From Adineta steineri (taxonomy: Eukaryota; Rotifera; Eurotatoria; Adinetida; Adinetidae), in assembly GCA_905250115.1 (NCBI GenBank), contig CAJNOI010000091.1:310001-374000 (forward strand): DNA of 64,000 nucleotides. Direction: 5' to 3'. The notes beneath the pieces were generated by a model. That model was not told the origin of the DNA. It did not search any database and saw nothing but the letters and a program-made list of their open reading frames with translations. The translations under genes were made by a program, and so were the position numbers. Shown piece after piece: positions 38,054 to 51,718 of the stretch (positions are counted from its first letter, which is position 1; each line of letters opens with the position of its first letter).

Positions 38054-38917
38054 AAGAAAAAAGGCGAAGGATAATTGACATCGTTTCGTGCAATATAATA
38101 TCATCAATGATCATTAGAATTGCCACACAAAACATGAACAAAAAAAGAAGAAAAAACCCTAGTTCCTGTTTCTTTCTTTTTTTTATATTATTGATTTTAT
38201 GTCAAATTTTTATTAGCAATAAAAATAATTTGAATGACAATGTTGTGAAAATATTAAAAAAATTAATTAGTTTGAAAATGAATGTGCCAGAGAAATGTTC
38301 TTTTTTTTGTTGTAGTTTTCTTTTTTTTTCTTTTGTTTTTTTTTCTCTATGTTTCAGGACTTATAAGAATATCTTGTGAAAAAAAAGAAGCAAAGCGTTT
38401 TGAAAAATGATATGACTATCGTTTTATGTGTGATGTCATTAGTTTATTATATATATGAGCGATGCCTTTCTACCTGAGTGACTTCTTTTTTTTTCTTCTT
38501 CAGTAAATGCATCATTTGATTGCATGATCACTTGTTCGTTTGATGATTATTAACACTGACACCTTTCTTTTTAATTTCTTTTTAACATTGATCATGACGA
38601 TCTAGGAAAAATAAATAAGTGAACATATATAGATACATGAATGACTATAGTTATCTGACGTCAATGGTTACTAATATTATTACTATTGTATTTGCGAACA
38701 AAAAAAAATCCAAAATAATGATAGAAGAAATGATAATGACGCAGGTAAGGCCATTTGACACACATTGTATTTAATGTATATTAGCTAGTAAAATTATTAC
38801 TGCAGGATATTCTTAATTACTTATTATTGTATACAGAAAAAATCTGTACACATTTCAGTTATAAAAAGAAGAAATCACAAGTCAATTGGTACACTCTATG
38901 TTAAATTAATTCAAAAA
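38054..38917. other. Intergenic spacer
   Basis: 3' flank of PPP4R4 and promoter side of the SLC4 gene. T-rich runs around 38300-38360 and 38486. An open frame continuing from PPP4R4 to 38379 is low-complexity and probably UTR. Nothing else seen. Confidence 0.45.
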
Positions 38918-41900
38918 ATGGAACCCGTCGCACGTCGTTTTAGTATATATTTAAACCCAAAACCGTATGGTAAGTATATTATATTACTTTATCAAAAAGT
39001 CAAGATCGATCTAAATTATAAGATATTAAATTAAATATTCAACGATATTTTACATTGTAAAAGAAAAACTTATTATTATTTGTTAGTTTTTTATTTTTAT
39101 TAAAAAAACACTCCCATATATAGAAAAAAATGCCAAAAATTAAATGTAATTGACAACCTATCATCATTTTACATGACCTTCACGAGTAAATTTTGTCGTC
39201 ACGATAATTATACAAATTATCAAATTACAAATATTCTTTTGAATAAAAAATAAAATGAATATTTACAAGGAAAGTATCGTATATATATTTGTTCCATTTC
39301 TGATGTCTCTTTCTCTTTTTACAGAAGATCTATTGAATTATGTTTATTTTCTATTATATTTTTAAATAATAGTATTCCTTTTAAAAGTACATCTCAGTAT
39401 TTCTAGGACACAAAAAAAAATAATATCACTTTCTCGGAACTATTAAAAAATGTTTATGACGTGTTTCATTATATGATAGATTGTAATGACTTATGCGGTG
39501 TACTATTGTTTTGTACTTAGACGTTGTTGATCGATTTATATAAATCATTAACCTTGTAAAATTGTTTGGTTCGTTATTTTCTTTTTATAATAACGAAAAG
39601 ATCAATGTAGAAAAATTATTTATTTGTCTAAAAGCTAGTCTTTGTAAATTAATATATATGTGAGTTGATGTGTTAGATTATAAACATTCGACTAGAAAGT
39701 AAATGTTTAGTAGATAAGAAAAATGTCGATAATAATTTAAATTCAATGTCGAAAGACAAAGCCGAACTTTGAAAAATAAAGAAATAAATAACGTAAATGA
39801 ATCTAAGGGAAAAGGACACCTTTTGACGTTTTTGTACGATAACACATTTGATTAAGAGGTTTCCTTTATGTGTATATATAGACCTTAAGATCATTTCATA
39901 TTTTCATTTCGATTAACTTAAGCATAAAAAAAAGAGGAGAAGAATTCGTTGATTCTTGATTTTTTCTCTTTTTTTGTTGATCGATATATAAAATATATAT
40001 TTATATATAATGAAGTAAGTATATTGCAATCATCATATTGCTTTTCTTTTTATAGACTTCCATATATTCAGGTAAAGTGCATTTGAAAATTCTATTATAG
40101 ATGACTGAGTTGATCGTATAAGAAAAAAAGGATTAGAAAAAAAATATTTTTTCGAATTTTTTTTAAGTATAAAAGCTTAGAATATATTTATGTAGATTAT
40201 TTATTTGAAAAATAAAATATTGATCATAAGATGAATCTACTTTTTTTTTTACTTTAGACGGAACAAGCCGGCGTCACTCGGACACGGACACAATGATGCG
40301 ACAACTTCACCATACCGATACGGGACAGGTAAGGTAAGTTTCTAAAAAGAATATAATTGAAATTCAATTCTTAACTCGTATATATACAGTGGTTTGCAAA
40401 AAAGACTTGGAACAAATCGTCAGTCTGTAATAAACGTTAGTTCATCTGTTTTCATGAAAATGATGAGTTCACATTGTTCATGTCATCTTGTAACAAGCTC
40501 TATCAATAGGAAGTGGTATCTTTGTATATCGGCGAATATTTCTGAGAGGATGAGTTCGTATTTTTGTAGAATTTAATATTCGAGTCACGTTCTTATCTTC
40601 ATCAGACTATCATTATACTACGATCGAGTAGAACCCAATCGAATATATAAGTATTTTTTGTATATAACCTGTTAAGTATAAAACCACCAAAATTTTTTTT
40701 GAAAACATCGAATATTTATATGAACAAGTTGTTTCAAGTCTTTTTGCAAACCACTGTATTTCATTACCTAAATTAAATTTTCGAAAAAAAGAAAAAGAAA
40801 AGTGCAGATTTTTCGAAAAAGAATAGATTATTTATCTACAAGGATATTGTGAGTGATTTAAAGTACGCCCACATACAATAGAAAAAGAATCTTATATTTT
40901 CTATTGTCAAGGACGTTTAAAAAATTAAGTCAGCTGCTTTTTTTTATCCTCCATTTTAATATTCATATCAAATTTTATCAATGATATCGCAAAGGAATAG
41001 TGTAGTTGCTCTTCAGGTATTGATTTATTTCAATCGATATTAAATTTGAAAGAGATTTTCTTGATTTATTTTCATAGGCAACTCGTCAACCGTTACATTT
41101 GGGTTTTACGGAAAATGATGTTCCACAATTATTTTGTCAATTGGATGTTCTTCGTCGATCCGAAGAAGCGGAATATGCCTATTGGAAAGAGAAAGCACGG
41201 TATGAATAAAAGAGAGAAAAAAAAAGCATAAATTTTATTTTTTATTGTTTGAAGATGGGTACGTTTTGAAGAAATAGCAGAAAATGTTCTTGGCCGTTGG
41301 TCAAAACCACATGTTGCAACATTGATGCAAACAGCTTTATTAGATCTAAAAACTTTATTAGGTTCTGGTGTTATTCTTCTTAATGTTATACCAACGGATT
41401 TAACTGGACTTTCACGTAGTTTTAAAAGAATCTTATTATTATTATTATTATTTGAATAATTTATTTAGAACAAATTGTTCAATCACTTATCGATGCGAAA
41501 TATATTGATGATAATGCAATTGCTCAAAAATTAAGTTGGATTCTTGGTTTACCACATTTTCATCATCATGAAAAACGTTCGGTTACAAAAACAGCAAGTT
41601 CAATTAGTTTGTCAAAGCAAGGTCTTCATCCAAGTCCAAGTTTCGTTATGAATACTCTTCTACAACGAAGTATTAATCGAATTCTTTATTTCTTCATACT
41701 ATTTTATTTCTCATATAGATGATGAATCTGATAATACACAGGATATGTCTGCACCACGGCTGATTAATCGTAAACAATCAAGCCACGATATGGCGCTAAC
41801 AGAACATGAAGAATCAAACAGCCCCGCAACACCACCTTCAGCCAAGGTAAAATCAAAGACATATTAAAAAAGAAAAGCTCCTTCTATATTATTATCATAT

Positions 41901-44900
41901 TACTATTGATTTAATATTAAGAAAGAAGATTTAAATAAAGCTTTTATCTAAACAAATGAAAATAATCATATTTACTTAAATTCTTTTTTTTTGTCTATAA
42001 TTAAAATAATCAAACAAATGTTCATTTAGGATTATAATACAAAATTACAAAGAAAATTAGGTCGTAAAACTGAAGCTGCATCGATATTAGTATGTCCAGT
42101 TGATTTTGTTAAAGAACCAACACTTGTTTTCGTTCGTCTGGAAAATGCTATTGAATTATTAGGAATGCTTGAAATAAAACTTTATTCACGTTTTATTGTT
42201 CTTTTAATTGGACCAGAAGAAATTGAAAAACAATTATTACAAGTTGGACGAACAATGGCAACAATATTAACTGATGATATATGTAGAGAATTTGCTTATA
42301 CAGCAAAAGATTCGGATGATGTCATGCAAATGATGGATAGATTTATGCAAGATACATATGTTATTCCACCATCGGAATGGGATCCATCAATTCGAATTGA
42401 ACCACCATCAAAATATACGAGCAAAGTAAATTAGAAAAATAATTATCGATATATATGTATATATTTATTACAGGAAGAACGACAAAGTCAAGGGCCGGAA
42501 GAAAAAGTCGGAGAAGTTGAGGAGATTGATTTAACTCCTCATGCCGATCCAAATTTAAAAGCATCAAAAACGTATAAAATTTTATTAGAAAATATTTTAT
42601 ATATTATTTTTTTTTCTAGACCGTTTCATGGTCTTTTCGTTGATATACGAAATAAATTACCATTTTATGTATCGGATTTTACTGATTGTGCAAGTTTACA
42701 ATGTATAGCAGCAACACTTTATTTATATCTTGTATGTCTTTGTTCAGTTGTTGCTTTTGGTGGTATGCTTGGATCAGCAACAGAAAATTATATGGTAAGA
42801 CTATCTCATATATGATTAGAAAAAATATTGATACGTTGAATAACAATCGTTTGTTAATGTCTTAATATGAATAGGTGATGAGAAAATATGCATGTAGACG
42901 TCCTGATGATATAATAATATATATCAATTATTATTTATAGAACCTCAGCTCGTACCATATTTATGGTTTTTTTTTGCACTTTAAAACCATATTAAAATGT
43001 GGTTACAAATTATTAAACAGATGTGCTTGTTTCCCATCAGTTCGTTTTAGAAATTAAAGTCTTTTACTGATACCATTGTTCAATAGTTTTTAAAGATGTC
43101 CGATTTTATTCACTCCCGATCGTTCTATCTCTTATTGTATTTCCCTTAGGCAACAATGGAATGTATTCTCGCAGCTTCGATAAGTGGTGTTCTATATGCA
43201 TTATTTTCTGGTCAACCGTTAAATATTCTTTCGGCAACTGGTCCTATGTTAATTCTAGAACGTATTATAGAACATCTTTGCAGGTAAATACTGACCGATT
43301 ATTCTATTATTTTTCGAAAAATATCTTTTCATAGAGATTATAAAGTAAATTTTCTACAATTTCGTGTATGGATTGGTGTGTGGATATTTGTCTTATTGAT
43401 TATATTTGTTACATTTAATTTAAGTTTTCTTGTTAAATTTATAACACGTTTTACCGAAGATTGTTTTGCATCATTAGTTGCATTAATATTTATCTATGAT
43501 GCTATACGTGAAATTTTAGCTCTTCGTACGAAATATCCAATTAATTATCAACGAAATGCAATATTAGATTATACATGTTCATGTATATTTAATACTACTT
43601 TGCATAAAAAAACATGGATGAATACTACAAATCTTAATGGTTATCTATTGAATGCAACACATTTAAACCAAACATCTCAACTTGCATGTACAAAAGCAGG
43701 TGGTTCTGTTATTGGCTCAGGTTGTTCAACGCCGGTTTATCACGCTGATATATTTTTCTTTTCTTTACTTTTATTTATTTTTACATTTCTTATTTGTATG
43801 GCTTTACAAGAATTTCGTCATAGTCAATTTTTTCCAACAAAAGTAAAGATCAAAAATTTTCTATATACATATTTATGTTAATATTTAGGTTCGAACGATT
43901 CTTGGTGATTTTTCTGTTTTAATTGCTATTGTACTTATGTCGGCGTGGAATGCATATTTAAATTTGAATACACCGAAATTACAAGTACCAACAGAATTTA
44001 AACCAACACGACCAAATGATCGTGGTTGGATAATACCGTTTTTTGGTGAAAATCCTCTTTGGACGATACCAGTAGCTATTATTCCAGCTTTAATAGCAAC
44101 TATACTTATATTTATGGATCAACAAATAACAGCTGTAATTATTAATCGAAAAGAATTTAAATTAAAAGTAAATAAATCTTGTTTGTTGTGTTTGAAAATT
44201 TTTTTTAAATATTTTCACAGAAAAAACTTGGTTATCATCTTGATTTATTTGTTTTATCAATTACAATTTTAATACAATCATTACTTGGTTTACCTTGGTT
44301 TGTTGCAGCTACTGTTTTAGCATTGACACATGTTAATGCATTGAAAATTATGAGTGAAAATACAGCACCAGGAGAAAAACCAAGATTCGAAGGAATTCTG
44401 TAAGAAATAAATTTTATCAAATCTGGTAACAGAAGTTTCATTTTGATTTTTAGCGAACAACGTGTTAGTTCACTTTTAATGGCAATTTTAACTGGATGTA
44501 GTGTATTCTTTACTCATATCTTAGGGGTATGTAGTTTTTGAAGTTATCGGATTAGAATACTTATTTAATTACACGCTATTATTAGAGAAAGAGTAGACTC
44601 AAGTAGATATACACTTTATCTCTCTGAAAATGACTACTATTGTACAGTATATATCAAGATATTTAATTTTAGTTCATTCCAATGCCTGTTCTTTATGGTG
44701 TTTTCATGTTCATGGGTGTTTCGGCTTTACGTAATATGCAAGTAAGTTATTTCAAAAATTTGTTTTTCCTATTCATTCAAATTTTGTTTTTCATATGTAT
44801 AGATTTTTGATCGTATTTTATTATTTTTTATGCCACAAAAACATCAACCCGATCATCCATATTTACGTCATGTACGTATAACACGTGTTCATTTATTTAC

Positions 44901-45885
44901 AAGTATACAAATAATTGCACTTGCTGGTATGTTTGCAATAAAAAGTATCAAATCAATTGCAATCGGTTTTCCATTATTGGTAAGAATATTTGAAAAATTA
45001 CGAACAAAAATACATTGTTTAGTCTCATCTTTTTAAAGGTACTTGCAACGTGTTTCGTGCGTAAACTCATGGATAAAATATTTACACAAGAAGAACTCTT
45101 TTGGCTTGATGATATATTACCTGGTACGAAGATAGGTCGTATTCGTCGTGCATCTGCTGCTCGAAATGTTACGATGCCAAAAGCAATTGATAATTATAAT
45201 AATGGTGAAACAATAACAGTAAATATATTTTCTTTGATCAAAAATATTGATTTTTTTTTCAAAAACAAAAACTGTAACAAATTATTTTCAGCCACCAATT
45301 GATAGAATTAATATCGATCCGTATCGAGCTATATCTCGAACTAATTTACGAAATATTGAAGAGGTCGGTTTCTCTTTTATATCAAGTTGATTATTAAAAT
45401 GCATGAGACACGAGTTAGAAGATTTTTTTGTTTTCTCTAGCACTTATAGCTTAAAATATTAATTATGCACGATACATGAGTTTTTCCCTTTCACTTAGGT
45501 TGTAAAAGATGAATCAAAAAAACAAGATTATGGAGATGAATATTTTCTACCAACTAGTGATTCTGATCAATCACGCGCACCATTGATTGTTGTCACAGAA
45601 GCATTACCATCCGACGAAACAGCTCAAGTTACAACTGTAAAGTTTATAATTAAGAATATTCTTATTTTCCTAACCTAAAACTAAAAGAGGCTATTTATTC
45701 TAATAATGAAATAAAACTAAAAAAAAATTCTTTTGGTGATGGTAAAACTTGATTAATTTAACACATATGCACATTATTGCTTATAGGTTACACCATCTAA
45801 AATCAATAATACAAAAAATCGATCAAAAAAATCGATTGATACACCAACGGTGACATTCGTTGCCGGTCATCCTGAAGACGATTAA
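38918..45885 (+). CDS. SLC4: SLC4-family Na+-coupled bicarbonate transporter-like protein
   Basis: Membrane bicarbonate transporter for pH control. Twenty exons: 38918-38969, 40258-40328, 41078-41199, 41255-41415, 41469-41669, 41719-41846, 42030-42425, 42474-42571, 42620-42794, 43150-43283, 43335-43842, 43889-44167, 44221-44399, 44454-44526, 44673-44741, 44803-44979, 45039-45218, 45292-45363, 45499-45636, 45787-45885; 1103 residues. The cytoplasmic domain has ARWVRFEE and RWSKPHVATL, the NBC/NDCBE signature. Membrane part: FGGMLGSATENYM, LSATGPMLILE, and an extracellular loop with N-glycosylation sites (NTT, NTT, NAT, NQT) and four Cys as in NBCs. KKLGYHLDLF, LPWFVAATVLALTHVNAL and FWLDDILPG follow. 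The DIDS-type KMIK/KLIK motif is replaced by REIL. Within SLC4 the Na+-coupled branch is favoured over AE exchangers; electrogenicity cannot be told. Confidence 0.93.
40387..40756. mobile_element. 370-bp Tc1/mariner-type MITE
   Basis: Ends CAGTGGTTTGCAAAAAAGAC and, complementary, CAGTGGTTTGCAAAAAGACT; about 25 bp of terminal repeat with one length difference in the A-run. TA flanks both sides (40385-40386; 40757-40758). The short internal open frame is not transposase-like. In intron 2 of the SLC4 gene. Confidence 0.88.
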
Positions 45886-46010
45886 TTATCGTTTGTAATA
45901 TAACTTATCTTGTTTGAAAACTTCTTCTCCTGCTTCTTCAATTGCTTAATAATGCTCAATTAATTATAGAACATTTAACAGATAATATTAAAATAGCCAT
46001 TTTCTTATAG

Positions 46011-46106
46011 GAAGAAGCTCAACATTTAATAAATCGTCATTCATCTGAACATAATGATGATGTTAATGGTAATGTTAGATATAAAACTGGTCCAACATCT
46101 GTATAA
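46011..46106 (+). CDS. Alternative terminal exon of the SLC4 gene
   Basis: A CTTATAG acceptor at 46004-46010 opens a phase-0 frame of 31 residues beginning EEAQHLINRHSSEHNDDVNG and ending at TAA 46104-46106. The exon ending at 45636 also closes in phase 0, so skipping 45787-45885 would attach this tail. Both tails are hydrophilic. Inference from splice signals only. Confidence 0.5.
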   Translation, partial: EEAQHLINRHSSEHNDDVNGNVRYKTGPTSV

Positions 46107-48790
46107 CAAAACAAAAAACAATTCTTCCTTCTTCTTCTTCTTCTTCTTTCTTTTGTTTTCTTTGCTTATTATGAAAATTTGTTTTTATTTCTTTTGATTC
46201 TTTAGTGAATGCACGCAAAAAACTTTCCATTTGAACTTTTTTTTTCTCTTTTGTCACACAAAATAGCTTAAATCTTTTTTTTCTTCTTTTCAAAGTAAAA
46301 AAGAAACCTAATTATTTAGATAGAAATTAAATAATATTTTTTTTTCTTTCTTATTTTACTTAGTCTATCTTCTAAATAAAGAAATTATTTATATATTTGA
46401 TCAAGACATTTGTATTGTTTGAAATGATTATTTACTTCAATATATATATAAAGATTTCTTTATATTTTTTCTGATGAATTATATAGATAAAAGGAAAAAT
46501 GAATGTTTAGCTAAAATAATGCAGTTTATAGAAGATGGTTGGATATTTATGAAAAAAAACAAATCAAAGAGCATAGTTGATCAGTATAATTGGTTAATGC
46601 AATCAATTATCTTAAACGATAAAAATAAATTATATATGATGATATTTATGTTGTTATAGACTTTCGTTTTTCTTGGAAAACAAACAAATAATTCTACTGA
46701 TTGAACTGTTTGAATATCAAAGCAAAGTAATTTACAATGTTATTATGTTATATGTTGAAATAAATAATGATGTTCAACAAGAATTCTTATTGTCAGAGTT
46801 AATTACATATTCTATTCATCACTTGGATATATTCATTAACTATAGACAGGAAAAAGCATTGATTATCAGATGAAAACAAAATGCTTTTCAAAAAAAGCGA
46901 CAGATCAAGATATATATAATTATTCAATAAAAGAATAGTATTTGATAGGATTCATTACCATTGACTTCGATATTTTGATGACATTGAAAATGATTTTGTT
47001 CTTGTAACTAATAAATAATATTTCTATCAATCAGATTATAAGAAAAAAGAATAGTTTTCTAATAGAATATGACAAATATATAAATAACAACTAACTAAAT
47101 GTCAAATAGATAAGTTTGTTTATTTCATAGAATCTGACGACTTAATTAAACTATATTATTTCGTAACAATTGAAATTAATTCTATTCTAATATGCTTCAA
47201 AAACTTTTCTTTCTATAAATAGAAAATTGTTTTAATTATTCTGTCTAGTTTTGAACAATAAAGTATATATTTATCTAACAAGCTTTTTCTTTTTTACATT
47301 TTTATCCGTTAACAAACACAAATTATTCTATACAAATATACTGTTAAACATCATAATTATATATTCCCAAGAAATTATATTACCATTGTTCTTTTCTAGA
47401 TAGTATTATTATTTTATAGTTCATTTAACAAATATATTAAAGAATTACAATAGATTCTAATTAATACTGACCTTGTTGTATTTTAGAACTTGTTGAAATA
47501 ATATTTTATAGTTTCCAGAAAAAAGAAAAAATGTCATTTTATTTTCTAATAATTACTTTAATATGTACACAAACATTGTTTTTTTTCATACGAAAACAAA
47601 CTAATAAAATGATCATGTCGGGACTAGAAGAAAATCGAAAATTTTTGTCTTCATTATATTAATCAAATTTGCTAAGATAATTCAAATTTCCTGTAAACTT
47701 TTCGACAAGTGTATCTAACCTCTGTTGTTTTTCCCTTGATCTACTATTGTAAATATACTACCATAGAACAAAAAGAAAATGTTACTACGTAGAAGAAAAA
47801 AATAGATTATTAATGTGAACTCGTCTTCTTCTCATTTCTTTTTTTTTCTCTATGTGCATCAAAGCGTTTGCTTGATTCAATAGATTACTTTTTTTTTGAT
47901 GAGGATAAAAAAATAATGACATAAATTAGAGGAAAAATACGATGTGTGATAATATTTCTCTACTATCGAAATAATTATATAGCATCTTGTTTCTGTCATC
48001 GTCATTCGTCAGTATATTCTTTCAAGACATGACTTTTTCGGAGGTTCATACGTTGGTGAGAACGATGAATCCTCGCGTTTACTTATTTATATCGGATTCT
48101 ATTTCTTCATCGAAGCATATGAGTCTTCTTTTTCTTCTAAGTTCCCATCCTCTCGTTTCCCGTTCGGTTAATGCTTTATTATAATTCTATACTGCGAACA
48201 AAGAAGAAAGGAAAGAGAAGGTTCTATGTGAACGATGAAAAAAGGGCTCTAATAAGGGAGAGAGAGAAAAAAAAACTATGGAAAAAAGCAAAAAAGTTCT
48301 ATCAAAATAGCACAACATTGTAACGACTGAAATAGCGATGCGAAGATGCGCGTTTTTTTTTTGTATTCACAAACATATAAACGGAACTATTCTATTAAAC
48401 AGCATGTCGAACCGAGCAAAAAGGACACGAGAGTATTGTTTATTTAAAAGAATACAAAAAAAAACAAAACTAGCGATTTTTACCATCTATTCAACTTGTA
48501 AGTCACATACATATGTATATTCATAGTATTTTTCTTTCAGTCGAACAACTGATTGAGACATATTTTTTTTTGTCATTTTCTACTAGACTAAGGTACGTGA
48601 AATTCTATATCTTCTGGGAATAAACATGATGAAATATATTATATTAGGAAAATGATCATCTCGATAGAGAAATAAGAATTGTATCCAAAAATTAAACATA
48701 ATTATTTTTCGGTTTTCTTCTATTTAATTGATGAAATAATTTTTAATATTTATAGATATATATATATAATTTAATTGACTATTTAAAAAA
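46107..48790. other. Intergenic region
   Basis: A 2.7-kb spacer between the SLC4 gene and the GPCR. A (CTT)n run sits at about 46125-46150. Two adjacent open frames at 46474-46659 and 46673-46873 are AT-rich, in different frames and unlike any family I know. A pyrimidine/purine-rich stretch (47820-48320) may be the GPCR's upstream leader region. Nothing else recognised. Confidence 0.45.
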
Positions 48791-50327
48791 ATGTTTCCTG
48801 CATTTAATCATAGTGGTTATACTCCAATGAATATGTCACATTATGCTGCTTTTATTATGACTAGACCTCCAGTGATACCAATGACAACAACAACAGGACC
48901 CATTCCACTTGAAAATAGGCCACCAATTATGGCAACATTTATTTCACTTTATGTATTGATATTTTTCTTTGGTATTAGTGGCAATGCCCTTGTTGTTCGT
49001 AAGTACACATTTTTACTTTCAAGTTCAATAACTTCCTTTATATATTTTTTTTTAATTTAGTTGTTGTTTGTAGAAATAAAGCCATGCAGACAGTCACAAA
49101 TGTCTTCATTACTAATTTAGCACTTTCAGATATTCTTGTAAGTATTTAAAAGTAAATAATTAAGAAAACAAAAATTGATTATTCCACTTCATATTAGATG
49201 TGTTGTCTGGCAGTACCATTTACACCTATATCAGCCTATGGTAATACTTGGCATCTTGGGAGAGTATTATGTCATTTAGTACCAATGTCATTGGGTATTT
49301 CAGGTAATACTTAAATTTCTTTTTTTTGTTATAATTTCAATTCTTTATGTTTTTCATAGTCTATGTATCAACATTGACATCATTGGCTATAGCAGTTGAT
49401 CGTTATTTTGTTATTGTGCATCCATTTCGTTCACGGATGCGTTTAGGTGTATGTATATTATTAATAATTGTTATATGGGTTGTTGGTATATCTATATCAT
49501 TACCATTAGCAATATACATGCGATTCGATAGCGTCAAATGCGAAGTAAATAAAGAAACCAAGCAAAAAAAAAAAATTTTTTTATTTTTTCTTCAATAGGA
49601 ATATTGGCCACAATATACATCTCGACGTTTTTTTAATTTTTCATCATTAATATTACAATATTTAATTCCATTTTCGGTTATATCATTTAGTTATTATAAA
49701 GTATGGGTTGCACTTGCACGTCGTTCATTACCAGGTCGTACTCGTGTACGTGAAGAAGTTGAAATATGTCGTAAAAAACGTACAAACCGTATGCTTATTG
49801 CTATGGTTGTTATATTTGCTATTTGTTGGTTACCATTAAATATTGTTCATATGGTTGCAGAATTTCATCGTTCAGCATTAATTCATTATAAAGTTTTATT
49901 TTTAAGTACACATGTTATAGCTATGTCATCAACAATTTATAATCCATTTTTATATTCATGGTTAAATGATAATTTTCGTAAAGAATTTCAACAAATAATT
50001 CCATGTTTATTTAAAGTATGTTGGTGTTTTAATCGTCGTCGTGTAAATCATCCATCAACACAATTAACAAATGTTGTCGATGGAGAATTTTTTGAACGTC
50101 CATCAACATATCAAATACCAGCTGAATCAACTATAGCAACATACACTCAAACATTTTCTCATGTAAAAAATTCACAATCGAATGGAAAAATAAATGGTTT
50201 ACCAATGAAAAAATTGAGCAGTCAAGAACCTTGTCTTTTATCTCCTCTTGATGATACATCTATACAATTAAATCCACAACAAGAAACAATATTTATGTCA
50301 ACGAATACGAATTCAAATCATATTTGA
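48791..50327 (+). CDS. Class A GPCR, PrRP/NPY-type peptide receptor
   Basis: Seven-helix receptor for a peptide ligand. Five exons: 48791-48998, 49061-49137, 49198-49303, 49360-49544, 49599-50327; 434 residues. The N-terminus has two N-glycosylation sites (NHS, NMS). Class A landmarks: GN in TM1, NLALSD in TM2, Cys in WHLGRVLCHLVP before TM3, DRY (VDRYFVIVHP) after TM3, CWLPLN in TM6, NPFLYSW in TM7. The TM3 area YVSTLTSLAIAVDRYFVIVHP with CHLV upstream most resembles prolactin-releasing peptide/short-NPF receptors, part of the NPY-receptor clade. Cysteines after TM7 (CLFKVCWCF) could be palmitoylated. The start is the first ATG after stop codons. The exact ligand is not determinable; an NPY-like precursor lies about 24 kb away. 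Confidence 0.85.
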
Positions 50328-51718
50328 CATTGATATTTTCTTTTATATTTGCGCCTTGTCATATTTAAATAAAAAACAATATCAATCATCGTTACGTGAT
50401 GCTATATTTTCTTTTTTTTGTTAGTTCGTTTGCATACTAAATATAAATAAATAAAAAAATTATTCTCAATATAAATTTTGTTATGATTTGATTATATTTA
50501 AAGAAACATGTTAATTAAATTTAAGATTTATTCTTTAATTAATACATAAGACCTTTTTTTTGCGAAAATACTCTATTGACGCATTCATATAGAAAATCTT
50601 ATTGCTTATTCATTTGACCGAATATGTTATTAGCAAGAAAATGAATGATTTGCATTCATTGAGTGTCTTTCATATTCTCAAGAGAAAAGCGTGAAATCTA
50701 TTCTATACTATAACAACTCGATCTTGAATTTATATTAACATCTTCTTGATTAGTATTCACAATGATATTTTGTTTAGAAAATAATTTTGTATTAGTTTTA
50801 CTATATAATCATTAGAAAATATCCAGGAAGTATGTGTGTGTGTGTTTTTTCTCTTAGATGTCAGTAATGATGAATAGATGGAAACAAAAAAAAAAGAAAA
50901 GAAAAGAATGGATTAATAATACATGAAAAACTACGAGTAGTTACTTCAAAATAAGTACTTTACTTGTCATGTATATTAGTTCTAACGAACTTAGTTCAAT
51001 CTATTTTAGGTTATAGAATTTAATTTATTATTTAAATAATGTCCAGAAAGTAAAATAAAATATTTTTAAATTGATATTATATGCGAAGCATGACATATAT
51101 TTAAACTGGATTATAATCATAATATATATTATTGTAATAAAATGCCTAAAGATTTTTGTTAAAAATGAACGGAAATAATTTCAATGTCAGCGTTTTTCTT
51201 TTTTATGAATGTATTCAGAATATTTAATATTTAATGACGAAGTCGACTAACAATTTATTTATTAAAAATTAAAAGCAGTACAATAACTTATTTTTTCTTT
51301 CTAGTTCTAAATAATTTAAAGAAACATTTATTTTTGGTAAACAAATGTACTTTTATATATGCAATGATAAAAAAAATATATAATATGTTTTTTTTGACAG
51401 ATGCAAATAATCAATGACAAATACGAAAACAAATATCAAATTTCTTTTCTATATGATCTATGCGAACGATTGATAGTATTACATTTCTCTACAATAAATT
51501 TTATATTCAAGTCAAAATAAGCATTCTTTGATTGTTATTTTTTTCAGTTAAATAAAAGAAATAATGTTCTTTTGCAATCGTCATGTGCCCTTTTCTTTCT
51601 TCGTCAATAATACTAGTATTATTTGTAATTCTTTTTTTTCCTCGTCTACTTATACAATGAATCATTTTTATAATATAAAAGAGAGAAGATTAATATCGAT
51701 TTTAATATCATAAACAAT
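50328..51718. other. Intergenic region
   Basis: 3' flank of the GPCR (AATAAA at about 50370 and 50449) and 5' flank of the orphan ORF. AT-rich, a (TG)n run near 50833-50846. No gene or terminal repeats seen. Confidence 0.45.

Noticed and set aside
37990..38379. Continuation of the PPP4R4 frame to 38379
   Set aside because: Low-complexity Lys/Phe sequence from A/T-rich UTR; a normal splice pair gives an earlier stop.
40394..40576. Open frame inside the Tc1-type MITE as a transposase remnant
   Set aside because: The 60-codon reading has no DDE-type or helix-turn-helix signature and lacks an ATG.
46474..46873. Two adjacent open frames (62 and 67 codons) that might be one split gene
   Set aside because: They lie in different frames with no clear splice pair between them, are highly AT-rich and match no family. 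One lacks an ATG start.
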